DNA of 64,000 nucleotides from Weissella viridescens (GTDB lineage Bacteria; Bacillota; Bacilli; Lactobacillales; Lactobacillaceae): NCBI RefSeq assembly GCF_001437355.1, contig NZ_JQBM01000001.1, positions 186,001 to 250,000 of the forward strand, read 5' to 3'. Shown piece by piece: positions 52,334 to 61,347 of this stretch (position 1 is its first letter; each line of letters starts with the position of its first letter). The notes under the pieces were generated by a model. It saw only the letters and a program-made list of their open reading frames with translations, ran no database searches and was not told where the DNA came from. The position numbers and the translations under genes were made by a program.

Positions 52334-53560
52334 TTATACCCCTCGATCTGGACTGACCCATGTCCCCGTAGATTTCTTTGTGAATAGGACGACAAATTCT
52401 GACTTAATTGAACAAACTAAATTAATCACCCAATAAAATAGGTAATAAATCGGCCAAACAAATAAATCACGTACTGAAATTTTGCTTGTTCCTCCATCGC
52501 GAATTAAACTAACTGCCGTCATGAATACCATCATAAAGATATAAATAAACATAATTGGCACTGAAAGCTTGAAATCATGCGCTGGAAAGACGGAAATAAC
52601 GAAATCAAGTGTACTGATGATGAATGACCACGACCAAAGGTGTGAAAAGAACATTTCCAACATTAAAAACTTGGTTCCGGTACCAGCTTGCCGTAAAACC
52701 CAATGAATATTCTGGTTGAACACTTCCACGCCACCAATCGACCAGCGTGTCCGCTGTTTGATAAATCCCTTTAATTTCTCTGGTACCAAAATATGCGTAA
52801 TTGCGCGTGGTTCATACTTGATTTGGTACCCGAATTTATAAAAACGCCAAGTGACGTCAATATCCTCAGTCATCACTTGCGGATTGAACCCTCCAACCGT
52901 TTTTAGACTGCTCACCCGATACATCACTAACACGCCAGAAACGGTCATAATTTTATGAAACAATGTTTGTTGCGCTCGCTTGATTGTATCAATGATACTC
53001 ACATACTCAAGTGCTTGTAGCGTTCCCAACACAGTTGTCCGATTTCGAACAATTGGCTTTCCCGTAACTGCTGCAATTTCAGGTCGATCAAAGTTTTCAA
53101 CTAACTTACTAATCGCTGCTGAGTCAATAATCGAATCTGCATCAATTACCGTAATATAGTCAGAATCAACATAGTGCGTTAAAGCAAAATTGAGTGCACG
53201 CGCTTTCCCACCATTTTCAGACATTTCAACGAGTGTGCAATTCGTCCAATGGTGTTTCTGAATATAGTGTTTCACAATTGCGACCGTTTCATCCGTGCTT
53301 GCATCATCAACTAAAACAACTTTGAGATTTTCATATGTGACCTTTTTGATTGCCGCCATAGTCTCTTCAATCAAATCAGCTTCATTAAACATTGAGACGA
53401 CGATTGTGACGCTTGCTTCGTCTGCAATATCTACCTTTGCTTTTTCCCGATGGGTGTGAAAACAGATGGCCCCTACGATCCATCCGACTGACATAAAAAC
53501 AGGATAGATAATGGTATATCCCGTCATTAATTGCAAAATCTCCTTCAGTACCTCTGTCAT
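52334..53560 (-). CDS. Poly-beta-1,6-N-acetylglucosamine synthase-like GT2 glycosyltransferase
   Basis: A 408-residue processive GT2 enzyme with one N-terminal helix and about three C-terminal helices. Catalytic motifs are VDDASTDE, VIDADSI (DxD), TEDIDVTW (TED) and KQRTRWSIGG (QxxRW), diagnostic of the IcaA/PgaC/hyaluronan/cellulose synthase group. With the deacetylase and the small two-helix protein the operon looks like icaADB, so poly-GlcNAc synthesis for biofilm is the favoured reading; another N-acetylhexosamine polymer is possible. It follows a 98-codon gene after 26 bp and shares its transcript. Confidence 0.9.
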   Translation of the reverse strand: MTEVLKEILQLMTGYTIIYPVFMSVGWIVGAICFHTHREKAKVDIADEASVTIVVSMFNEADLIEETMAAIKKVTYENLKVVLVDDASTDETVAIVKHYIQKHHWTNCTLVEMSENGGKARALNFALTHYVDSDYITVIDADSIIDSAAISKLVENFDRPEIAAVTGKPIVRNRTTVLGTLQALEYVSIIDTIKRAQQTLFHKIMTVSGVLVMYRVSSLKTVGGFNPQVMTEDIDVTWRFYKFGYQIKYEPRAITHILVPEKLKGFIKQRTRWSIGGVEVFNQNIHWVLRQAGTGTKFLMLEMFFSHLWSWSFIISTLDFVISVFPAHDFKLSVPIMFIYIFMMVFMTAVSLIRDGGTSKISVRDLFVWPIYYLFYWVINLVCSIKSEFVVLFTKKSTGTWVSPDRGV

Positions 53561-53586
53561 ACCCTTTTCCTCCCCAATTCTTAAAC

Positions 53587-53883
53587 CTAAACTCGGCGCA
53601 ATTGAATTTTAAGCCGTTCCTCAATTATGGCCATTTCGTCATATGAAGCTCGTGGCAAATGAGTCGTTTGTTCTAAATGAAAAATAACCTTATTGATAGT
53701 GATTTTAGGATTTTCTTGATAATAATGTTGCACAATTGGTTCAAACATTAAAATCCGCTTACTAATCCGTTTGGGCTGCTTTTCATCTGTCATATTCGAC
53801 GCGACCTCCGTATGAATCGTGTCACGATTATGAAAGTGATAGTTGAGTTGCGCTGGCCCCGTTGCTCTTACATCAAAGTACAT
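53587..53883 (-). CDS. Small hypothetical protein heading the poly-GlcNAc operon
   Basis: I do not recognise this 98-residue soluble protein. It opens MYFDVRATGPAQLNYHFHNR, is followed by a basic, polar middle (EKQPKRISKRILMFEPIVQHYYQ) and ends with ATYDEMAIIEERLKIQ-like helical sequence (SYDEMAIIEERLKIQLRRV). No membrane segment is present. The frame runs to 53919, but the ATG at 53883 has AAGGAG six bases upstream. It is the first gene of the operon, 26 bp before the synthase. A regulatory or assembly role is only a guess. Confidence 0.6.
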   Translation of the reverse strand: MYFDVRATGPAQLNYHFHNRDTIHTEVASNMTDEKQPKRISKRILMFEPIVQHYYQENPKITINKVIFHLEQTTHLPRASYDEMAIIEERLKIQLRRV

Positions 53884-54024
53884 GGCGCACTCCTTTCTAC
53901 ATTTTTTATGATTTTTCAATTAGAAAAACATCATTTGCTCTAACTGATAACTCAAATTAAACCACAATTAATTTTTGAATTATATGATTTCCAGTCGCTT
54001 ACCGTTCATGCTTTTTTACTCACG

Positions 54025-54060
54025 ATAAAAAAACAGAGACTCTGAAAATAGAGCTCTGTT
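54025..54060 (-). terminator. Terminator or attenuator ahead of the poly-GlcNAc operon
   Basis: AACAGAG (54032-54038) with CTCTGTT (54054-54060) and an inner CTCT/AGAG pair give an 11-bp stem with one bulge, followed on the minus strand by seven U. It works only leftwards. It lies 26 bases after the stop of the small ORF at 54086 and about 140 bp before the operon's first gene. Confidence 0.75.
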
Positions 54061-54085
54061 CGTTCCAATCATATTATGGTTGATG

Positions 54086-54214
54086 CTATCGCTTATCCAG
54101 CGCTTTTGGCATATACTTTTTATAGTAGGTAATGTGCAACTTGCGTAACGCTAAAAAAAACGTAGACTCCGCATCGTGCTTGTTATGATATTCTGAGCCT
54201 GCCAAAGCAAACAT
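54086..54214 (-). CDS. Candidate 42-residue small ORF upstream of the poly-GlcNAc operon
   Basis: An open frame from ATG 54214 to TAG 54086, basic, starting MFALAGSEYHNKHDAESTFF and ending KKYMPKALDKR. It ends 26 bases before a strong leftward terminator, which is what a real small gene would look like. Against it, the ribosome site is weak and close (AGGA, two to three bases), and the frame is antisense to the leader of the Mga-like regulator. It could be a small protein, a leader peptide controlling the terminator, or chance. Confidence 0.35.
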   Translation of the reverse strand: MFALAGSEYHNKHDAESTFFLALRKLHITYYKKYMPKALDKR

Positions 54215-54230
54215 ATTCCTAAGGAGGATC

Positions 54231-55631
54231 ATGATGGACAAAATCCTTTGTTTTTTAGATAAAGATGATGAACAAAAAATCCATATTGTTAATCAAATGT
54301 TGCAGTCGTCAGAACCCATGTTAGAACGCAAAACCTTCGCGGCCAATCTTGACATGTCAAACTACCGTTTAAACAAGCTAATTGATGAAATTAATCTTGA
54401 TTTACAAACCGTTGCGCCTAATGTTTTCATTAACGTCACCGATCGCTACATTGATAACAATGAGCAACTGAAATTTGGTGTTGAAAACTTATTATTGCGT
54501 AATTATTTTAAATCAAGTAATGCCGAGAAATTTCTACTCTCCTTATTAAAGAATGATCAAATCATTTTTAATCAAACCTTTCGCGGGTATGGTTGGTCGC
54601 GTGCTTTTTTCTTCAAAGAAAAAAAGAAATTCGAAGAGAATATGATGTACTTTATTGGCTTACATCCTTCTGAGAAAAATTTGCGTCTCTTTATTTACAA
54701 TTTATATGACTACTTTAATGTCGTCCCCGACGTTCAAATTCCGGAAGTTCAACGTCTGCTTGATCGCGTGTTGCAACTCGATATTCCTCGAATACAAAAT
54801 GACCTCGTTTTTGCTCAAAAAATCAGCATTTTGATTATCATTTCATATTTCCGTAACCACTATCATCATCGCGTTGCTGACGATTACTTATGGTTAGCTA
54901 AGAATCCAGATAACCCTGGCGTCCTTGATCTGTTTAAACAAGTTTTGCCTGAAAACACAACGCGCGCTTCCATCTTCATTTTTCAAACCACGCTCGAAAT
55001 TGGGCTAATTGAACCGACCCACTACCCTATAGAGGACTTAGTCCGTGACGAATCAAGCTGGCAAGCCGTCTATCGTATTATCGCTAATTATATGAACCAA
55101 CTTGATTTCCCGTTTTCAGAGACCCAAATCAACAATACGGTTCGTGAAGTGTATACAGAAACCCAGCGAAATTATTTCTTAACGGAACGCGATTATAGTC
55201 ATGCTAGCCACTATTTCTCGACAGTTTACCCGCAAACGGATTTCCATATTCGACAATTAATCGCTTTAGTGAATCAAGAAATTCGCATGTCACAAAATCA
55301 TCTTTACCATTTGTATTTTAGAATTGTTGTGTTAGCTATGTCGTCAGGTTTGGACTTTCAAAAAGATGACACAATTGAGATTTGCGTCTCTTTTTCTCGA
55401 GGCTATCGCGCCACCAATTGGGTGTCCAATAATATTAATGCCTTCACCTACCTCAACGTTCATACCACAACGGAACTGTCAGAAAAAACGGACATTTACG
55501 TAAGCGATGTGCCTTTAGATCATTTTGAAAAACCACAAGTGATTTGGAATAGCCCTACTGGGCCCCAACAATGGTATGACTTAGAGGAACTCATTCGCCA
55601 AGTTCGTCATCAGAAATTTAGCCCAAAATAA
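54231..55631 (+). CDS. Mga/RofA-like transcriptional regulator
   Basis: A 466-residue regulator of the Mga family. Two N-terminal helix-turn-helix regions (LERKTFAANLDMSNYRLNKLIDEIN and the LLSLLKNDQIIFNQTFRG area) precede a PRD-like middle and a C-terminal EIIB-like part. In streptococci such proteins activate nearby surface-protein genes. The next gene, 56 bp downstream, encodes a sortase-anchored protein, so an Mga-type regulator/target pair is likely. AAGGAGG lies before two adjacent ATG codons (54231 and 54234). It is divergent from the poly-GlcNAc operon and could act on that too. Confidence 0.86.
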   Translation: MMDKILCFLDKDDEQKIHIVNQMLQSSEPMLERKTFAANLDMSNYRLNKLIDEINLDLQTVAPNVFINVTDRYIDNNEQLKFGVENLLLRNYFKSSNAEKFLLSLLKNDQIIFNQTFRGYGWSRAFFFKEKKKFEENMMYFIGLHPSEKNLRLFIYNLYDYFNVVPDVQIPEVQRLLDRVLQLDIPRIQNDLVFAQKISILIIISYFRNHYHHRVADDYLWLAKNPDNPGVLDLFKQVLPENTTRASIFIFQTTLEIGLIEPTHYPIEDLVRDESSWQAVYRIIANYMNQLDFPFSETQINNTVREVYTETQRNYFLTERDYSHASHYFSTVYPQTDFHIRQLIALVNQEIRMSQNHLYHLYFRIVVLAMSSGLDFQKDDTIEICVSFSRGYRATNWVSNNINAFTYLNVHTTTELSEKTDIYVSDVPLDHFEKPQVIWNSPTGPQQWYDLEELIRQVRHQKFSPK

Positions 55632-55686
55632 ATGTTTACAAATTTTCATCGCTTTGATATTCTGACCGCGAAAGCGAGGGGAATTT

Positions 55687-56967
55687 ATGAAATTAAGAAC
55701 ATTTTTAGTTAATATATTAGTAACAGTGGCCTGTGGTGTCAGTTTGTTGCCAATTACGGCGCAAGCTGACACGTTATCAGCCAAAGGTATTGATAAGGAT
55801 AGTGCCATCATTACTGATGGCCAAGGCAAAGTGCAAAGTCATACAACTGACCTCACTGAATCCGGATATCATGTGAGTTGGCATTGGTCTATTCCCGACC
55901 AAGTTAAAATTAAATCTGGTGATACCATGCAAGTTGAGGTTCCAGATAACGTCATGATTCCGCATGCCTTAACCTTTGACATTTTGAATAGCACGGGCAC
56001 TGTGGTCGGTCAAGCTAACTTTGCTGCGAATAGCCCCACTGGTACAGTGACTTTTAACAACGAATTGGCCGATAAAACGCTTAATCGCAAAGGGGAAATT
56101 TATATCTACGCAAGTGGTAAAGCTATCGATGATCAGTTACCAAGCGATTGGTTGATTAACAAATCCGGTTGGTGGGAATCTGAACAACACAACAAAATCA
56201 ATTGGAACATTGCCTTAAATCCAGCGCAAGACCACCTCGGACACGTCACGTTAACTGACACGCTTGGCGCACACCAAAGCTACATTCCAGGAAGCGTACA
56301 AGCCCAAACTGGAACTTGGGATGATCAGGGGCAGTTCACTCCAGATGGTGGCACCCTTGATGTAACCGTCTCACAAAAATCAGATCGATCAATCCAATTT
56401 GATTTGGCTAACGTAAAAACAGGGGTCAACCTACAATACCAATCTAAGGCAACTGGTAATCCAAATGGCGCAACGTACACCAATGACGTTACTCTCGATG
56501 CAGATAATCTTGGTGATGGTGACGATGACGGCATGTCTCGTAATCAATCTAGTGCCCAATTGAGTTTCGGTGGCGGTGGTACCGGTGATGGTGATATGGA
56601 CATTAAACCTGATGTCCCTGAGAAACCTACTACGCCTGATCAGCCTGTCACGCCTGAAAAACCAGCTCAACCACAGGATCCGGTAACACCTGAAAAGCCA
56701 GTTCAACCACAACAACCAGTTGCGCCAAAAAAGCACAACCCAAAAAAACAACCTAAGCAAGTGCCTTCAACACAGGTACCTGCTAACCACCCACAAGATA
56801 CAATCACGAGCAAATCTAGTGAACACGCTACCCCAGCCAACAAGAAACAGCCGCAGCATCAACAATTACCACTAACAGATGTTGCAAAGTACAGCTTTCT
56901 TTCATTGATTGGCTTAGTGATTCTATCTGTAACTGGGACACTTTATTTTAAATCACATCACAAATAA
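55687..56967 (+). CDS. Sortase-anchored cell-surface adhesin-like protein
   Basis: A 426-residue surface protein. A signal peptide (VNILVTVACGVSLLPITAQA) precedes two Ig-like adhesive domains with features of the collagen/fibrinogen-binding N-terminal regions (WSIPDQVKIKSGDTMQVEVPD, and WNIALNPAQDHLGHVTLTDTL). They are followed by a Pro-rich wall-spanning stretch of PEKP, PQDP and PQQP repeats, and a C-terminal LPLTD sortase motif with a hydrophobic helix and basic SHHK tail. LPLTD departs from LPxTG at the last position. AGGGGAA precedes the ATG. It follows the Mga-like regulator and ends at a terminator. The ligand is unknown. Confidence 0.87.
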   Translation: MKLRTFLVNILVTVACGVSLLPITAQADTLSAKGIDKDSAIITDGQGKVQSHTTDLTESGYHVSWHWSIPDQVKIKSGDTMQVEVPDNVMIPHALTFDILNSTGTVVGQANFAANSPTGTVTFNNELADKTLNRKGEIYIYASGKAIDDQLPSDWLINKSGWWESEQHNKINWNIALNPAQDHLGHVTLTDTLGAHQSYIPGSVQAQTGTWDDQGQFTPDGGTLDVTVSQKSDRSIQFDLANVKTGVNLQYQSKATGNPNGATYTNDVTLDADNLGDGDDDGMSRNQSSAQLSFGGGGTGDGDMDIKPDVPEKPTTPDQPVTPEKPAQPQDPVTPEKPVQPQQPVAPKKHNPKKQPKQVPSTQVPANHPQDTITSKSSEHATPANKKQPQHQQLPLTDVAKYSFLSLIGLVILSVTGTLYFKSHHK

Positions 56968-56973
56968 ACCATG

Positions 56974-57010
56974 AAAAGCCTATCAGTCCAAGCGACTGTT
57001 AGGTTTTTTT
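56974..57010 (+). terminator. Terminator of the regulator/adhesin pair
   Basis: AAAAGCCTA-CAGTC and GACTG-TAGGTTTTTT arms around CAAGC, with a T7 tract on the plus strand. Confidence 0.82.
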
Positions 57011-57080
57011 GTGTGGCGAGTTTTTCGGCTAATTAGCGTATAATAAACATATAAATATATACGATAACGGGGTAACTGAA

Positions 57081-59516
57081 ATGAAAAATAACCAGTTTGG
57101 AAGGATGCAACTCCCACTAGATACAGAACTCTTGGAATTGAAAAACATTCATGTTCTTGAGGCAGATGTTTTAGACACGCCTAAAGCACAATTGATTGCA
57201 TTTTTGCAACGAGCTTGGACCCCACTAGTCACGAGTCCGGCTGCTTTTGACCAGAAACTTAGCCAGCTGCTCGCAACACCAGACACAACCATGGCTGATT
57301 TTTTTGCATCAGCAGCTCCCCTTACCGCCGACATTTTTGCACGCCTTGCCTTACAATTATTACAATTTGAACCAGAAACTGACTACGATATAGCTGATCC
57401 TTTGTCTGCGTACAGCACTTTGCAGTTACCAACATTTGATGTTGAAGCCTTCCAAACTGCCAACGATGTTGCACATGCATGGTATCAACTGCTATCAACA
57501 CATACTAAAAATGGCGAAACCTATTTAGATTACCTCACACAAACGGGCTACTTTGTGCCATTTTACGGTCAAATCACCGGTCCTGTTTTCTTCAATGGAA
57601 AAGCCCAAGCTGTTTTCAATCCCCATGAAACCATTCATGAAATTGTTTATGTTGAAGCCCCACTTGATACAGACCATGATGGTAAACGCGATTTGTTGAA
57701 AGTTGAAGTCTCTCGACCAAAGTTAACTAACTCAGGTTACAAAGCTCCAGTCTTGTATACAGCGAGCCCCTACAATCAAGGAACGAATGATACTTTTGGT
57801 GAAAAAATAACACACTCGGTTGATGTCCCGTTAACTGAAAAGGCTCCCAACCAACTAACCGCAGCCGATGTCCAATTTCAAAGCCTATCGCCAGAGCTAC
57901 CACCCGAACGCATCCCTATTGGTGAAACCGTGTTAGCCACTGAGCACTTTGCTAAGGAACAGAGTTATACGTTAAACAATTACTTTTTGAGTCGTGGTTT
58001 TGCGGTTGTATATGCTGCGGGAATTGGTACCCGTGATTCAGATGGTCTTCGTGATACTGGTGGTCCTGCTGAAACGCTCTCAACTGTTGCAATCATTGAA
58101 TGGTTAGATGGTCAATGTCAAGCATTCACCAACAAGACTGATCGCATTGCCATCCCCGCTTGGTGGACCAATCAACATATTGCCATGACTGGACGCTCGT
58201 ATTTGGGAACTTTGGCAACTGCCGCCGCCACTACTGGTGTTGACGGTCTAAAAACGGTTATTTCAGAAGCAGCGATTTCAAGTTGGTATGATTACTATCG
58301 TGATAACGGATTGGTCGCCGCTCCCGACACCTTCCAGGGTGAGGATATGGACGTCTTGGCTGGTGATGTTTTCAGCCGTATGCAAGACGCAGGCGACTAT
58401 CTTGGCGTTAAAAAAGACTTTGAACAAGTTCTATCACAGTTACAAAAGGACCAAGATCGTCATTCTGGTAGTTATACGGCCTACTGGGATGGCCGAAACT
58501 ATTTGAACCAAGTCGCCAATATCAAAGCCGACATGATTTTAGTCCATGGTTTAAATGACTGGAACGTCAAACCACGCAACGTCTACAATTTATGGCAAAG
58601 TTTACGTGAACTCCCCATCCATAAGAAAATCATCTTACATCAAGGACAGCATATCTACATTAATAACTTCCGCTCCCTTGATTTCACAGATATGATGAAT
58701 TTGTGGTTAAGCTATAAATTGTTTGATTTGAATAATGGGGCTGATACTTTGTTACCAGACGTTTTGATTCAGGATAATGTCACGGCGGAGACCTGGTACC
58801 CTGTTACGGATTGGCCTGCTGCCACCGACCAGTACCAAACCCTCTATCTGGATCAAGATCATTTAACTGAAACAAAGCATCAAACACCTCAAATCCAAAC
58901 GTTTAATGATCAGTTATCCGAAGCAACTTTCAAACGCTATTGTGATGACTTAGCTGGCTGGCATGCTGATCTCTTCAAGCCAAATACTGATGAAAACGCA
59001 TTACGCGATAACCGACTCATTTTTAAAACAGAACCCCTGGTGCACCCTTGGACAATTGACGGTACCCCTGAAATCACGGTTGATGTCGCAGTTGATGCGT
59101 CCGTGGGGATGCTTAGTTTCCAACTAGTCGATTATGGTGATGCAAAACGGCTAGGTGCCAAGCCAACGCTATTAGCCAAAAATGTCTTGAGCGGTGCCTA
59201 TGACTGGCGGACTGATGATTTATATGAATTTATGCCAGAAACACAAGTCACGCCTTGGAAGATGATTACTAAGGGACACGTCAACTTACAGAATCGCACG
59301 CATGCCTATCAAGATGAAGTAGTTGTACCAAATACCTTTAACCAAGTGCATGTGACCTTACAACCAACGTTCTATCGCTTGCCAGCTGGACATCGACTTG
59401 GATTAGTGATTTATGCAACCGATTTTGAAACCACCATTCGTGGTAACCAAAACCTCAGTTACCAAATTAACCTAACTGAGAGCCAACTTAATTTACGTCT
59501 TGCTGACAATCATTAA
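57081..59516 (+). CDS. pepX: Xaa-Pro dipeptidyl-peptidase PepX
   Basis: An 811-residue serine exopeptidase of family S15, releasing X-Pro dipeptides from casein-type peptides in the cytoplasm, a hallmark of lactic acid bacteria. The nucleophile S373 is in MTGRSYLGTLA. Other family marks are RDSDGLRDTGG, LVHGLNDWNVKPRN (Asp region) and LHQGQHIY with the catalytic His, followed by the C-terminal jelly-roll domain. The length is standard. A TATAAT -10 element is at 57039-57044, and a GGGG-type site precedes the ATG. It is monocistronic with its own terminator. Confidence 0.96.
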   Translation: MKNNQFGRMQLPLDTELLELKNIHVLEADVLDTPKAQLIAFLQRAWTPLVTSPAAFDQKLSQLLATPDTTMADFFASAAPLTADIFARLALQLLQFEPETDYDIADPLSAYSTLQLPTFDVEAFQTANDVAHAWYQLLSTHTKNGETYLDYLTQTGYFVPFYGQITGPVFFNGKAQAVFNPHETIHEIVYVEAPLDTDHDGKRDLLKVEVSRPKLTNSGYKAPVLYTASPYNQGTNDTFGEKITHSVDVPLTEKAPNQLTAADVQFQSLSPELPPERIPIGETVLATEHFAKEQSYTLNNYFLSRGFAVVYAAGIGTRDSDGLRDTGGPAETLSTVAIIEWLDGQCQAFTNKTDRIAIPAWWTNQHIAMTGRSYLGTLATAAATTGVDGLKTVISEAAISSWYDYYRDNGLVAAPDTFQGEDMDVLAGDVFSRMQDAGDYLGVKKDFEQVLSQLQKDQDRHSGSYTAYWDGRNYLNQVANIKADMILVHGLNDWNVKPRNVYNLWQSLRELPIHKKIILHQGQHIYINNFRSLDFTDMMNLWLSYKLFDLNNGADTLLPDVLIQDNVTAETWYPVTDWPAATDQYQTLYLDQDHLTETKHQTPQIQTFNDQLSEATFKRYCDDLAGWHADLFKPNTDENALRDNRLIFKTEPLVHPWTIDGTPEITVDVAVDASVGMLSFQLVDYGDAKRLGAKPTLLAKNVLSGAYDWRTDDLYEFMPETQVTPWKMITKGHVNLQNRTHAYQDEVVVPNTFNQVHVTLQPTFYRLPAGHRLGLVIYATDFETTIRGNQNLSYQINLTESQLNLRLADNH

Positions 59517-59517
59517 T

Positions 59518-59550
59518 AAAAAAGTCGCACACCTATGTGCGACTTTTTTT
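59518..59550 (+). terminator. Terminator of pepX
   Basis: AAAAAAGTCGCAC and GTGCGACTTTTTTT form a perfect stem with a six-base loop. Confidence 0.92.
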
Positions 59551-59762
59551 ATTGATTCATCTTATACAGTTGGTGTGTTTAAAGTCTGGACACACTAGTT
59601 AAATTTACGAAATTTCACATTTAAAACGATTCAAAAACGAACGTTGTTAGAAACCGATATAGAGCCCTTTCATTTCAGTCATATGCCCCTTATAATACTA
59701 GCAACGAGATTGAAATATGAGAATGCTTTAATCATTCATTTTGACAATTGGAGGCATGCCAG

Positions 59763-61034
59763 ATGATCCATCAAATTCCCCATCTTCCACCAACGCTAAC
59801 CTTTGGCACCCTTGCAGAGCGTGTTGGTATTGAAATTGAAGAACATCGTGTACAGTTACCCACTGCACATTTATCACAGCACCCACATGATTCAGCCCTA
59901 GGTGATCGACGAACTGAACCTAATTTCCAGACCGATTTTTCAGAGAGTCAAGAAGAATTAGTTACGGACCCACAACCAACGGTTCGTAAGGCCTTAACGC
60001 AACTGACGCAACTGCAAAACCGCTTAATGGACCATTTAAAGGCTGACGAGATTATTTGGCCACTTTCAATGCCTCCTTATATGGCTGATAGTGATGTAGA
60101 TTACTTAGCCACCCACTTTGAGCGCCCTTGGTACGCAGACTATCGTCAAATTTTGATTGAGCACTACGGTTACTATCAACATATTATGACCGGTATTCAT
60201 GTAAATTTCTCATTGTCAGATACCATTAGTGGTCCATTGTTAGCTTCAGGTGCGTATCCCAATCGGAACGCCCTTTACTTTCAAATTTTGAAACAAGTCT
60301 CAAAATATCGTTGGCTCATCACTTACCTCTTCGGTGCTAGCCCTGTTACGGAAAATCCGATTGATGATCGCATGTTGGCCCGTCGAAGTGACATCACACA
60401 ACCAGTCCGCTCTTGGCGCTCAAGCACCGCTGGTTTTGCCAACCATCGCACCATTCAACTTGATTTTACGAACTTAGATACATTCTTAGCTAGTCTTGAC
60501 GCACGCATTGATGCAGGTGATTTGTATGACTTAAGTGAATACTATGGTCCTGTGCGAGTTAAAGCTACCGACGCCTACCATAGCCAACACCGTCATTCAG
60601 TAGAATATTTAGAATTCCGAATTTTCGACTTAAATCCCTTTACCCCTAGTGGTATTAATCAAAATGCACTAACAGTCTTAGAGTTACTAATACTAGATGC
60701 GCTCTATTTTCCTGAAAACATTGACAACGAGATGATGCAAGAAAGCATCAAGATTAATGATGCCATTGCGCTCCAACATCCTGACGCGCCATTGCCTGAA
60801 GCACAACAAGTTGCTTTTAAGCAACTCCTGGCGCATTTCAAATTGCTGCAAGCTCAAGCCGAAGATGGTGCTGAATGGCAAACGACACTCGATGATTTGG
60901 CGAATAACATCGACCAACCACGGAGCACCATTTCTCAACAACTGGTTCCGCATATTCATAATGATTCTTTGCAGGCATTCGCAACAGCACAAGGTGAATA
61001 TTGGAAAACAACTTACCAAAATCAGCGTCAGTAA
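59763..61034 (+). CDS. gshA: Glutamate--cysteine ligase (gamma-glutamylcysteine synthetase)
   Basis: A 423-residue GCS-type ligase forming gamma-glutamylcysteine from glutamate, cysteine and ATP. FGTLAERVGIEIEEHRV, EIIWPLSMPPYM, the GIHVNFSLSDT segment and HSVEYLEFRIFDLNPF match the catalytic domain of the GshA/GshF family. The protein ends near residue 423, so the ATP-grasp glutathione synthetase half found in bifunctional GshF (~750 residues) is absent. The frame opens at a TTG (59748); the ATG at 59763, eight bases after TTGGAGG, is chosen. A TATAAT -10 element lies in the 246-bp upstream region, which otherwise shows nothing notable. Confidence 0.87.
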   Translation: MIHQIPHLPPTLTFGTLAERVGIEIEEHRVQLPTAHLSQHPHDSALGDRRTEPNFQTDFSESQEELVTDPQPTVRKALTQLTQLQNRLMDHLKADEIIWPLSMPPYMADSDVDYLATHFERPWYADYRQILIEHYGYYQHIMTGIHVNFSLSDTISGPLLASGAYPNRNALYFQILKQVSKYRWLITYLFGASPVTENPIDDRMLARRSDITQPVRSWRSSTAGFANHRTIQLDFTNLDTFLASLDARIDAGDLYDLSEYYGPVRVKATDAYHSQHRHSVEYLEFRIFDLNPFTPSGINQNALTVLELLILDALYFPENIDNEMMQESIKINDAIALQHPDAPLPEAQQVAFKQLLAHFKLLQAQAEDGAEWQTTLDDLANNIDQPRSTISQQLVPHIHNDSLQAFATAQGEYWKTTYQNQRQ

Positions 61035-61061
61035 ATGATAAAATACATACAGATTTCTCAG

Positions 61062-61090
61062 TTGACTTTTAGAATTGAACTTTGTATGAT
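61062..61090 (+). promoter_or_regulatory. Promoter of the T-box operon
   Basis: TTGACT at 61062-61067 and TATGAT at 61085-61090 with a 17-bp spacer, directly before the T-box leader. Confidence 0.82.
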
Positions 61091-61096
61091 ATTGCT

Positions 61097-61347
61097 AACA
61101 CAAAAAACAAAGTGATCAGGAAAGTAAACCGATGTCAGATAACAGAAAGCTAGTGGTTGATGTGAACTAGTATCTCACTTCGTTTGAAAATGACCTGTGA
61201 TTGGCATACATGAGCGTGCATCGTGAGTGTATGACGGATTGGCCTCCGTTATCATGGCACACCATTCGACAATTTTGTCTGATGGTTAGTGAGTGGCGGT
61301 TGGTAACAACCCCAAACGCTCAGAATGGTAACGTAACTATACATTTA
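61097..61347 (+). promoter_or_regulatory. T-box leader, probably tRNA-Met responsive
   Basis: The ~330-base leader of the M20 dipeptidase operon has T-box marks in order: GGAAAGTA (AGTA at 61123-61126), the distal Stem I block AGAAAGCTAGTGGTTGATG from 61144, and an antiterminator TGGTAAC at 61301-61307, followed by an intrinsic terminator. In the specifier region GAAAATGA follows the stem (61186-61193), giving ATG (61190-61192) as the most plausible specifier. The TGGT bulge would pair with a tRNA whose discriminator base is A, as in tRNA-Met, whereas neighbouring triplets AAT or GAC (tRNAs with G73) would want TGGC. Class certain, specificity moderate. Confidence 0.85.
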
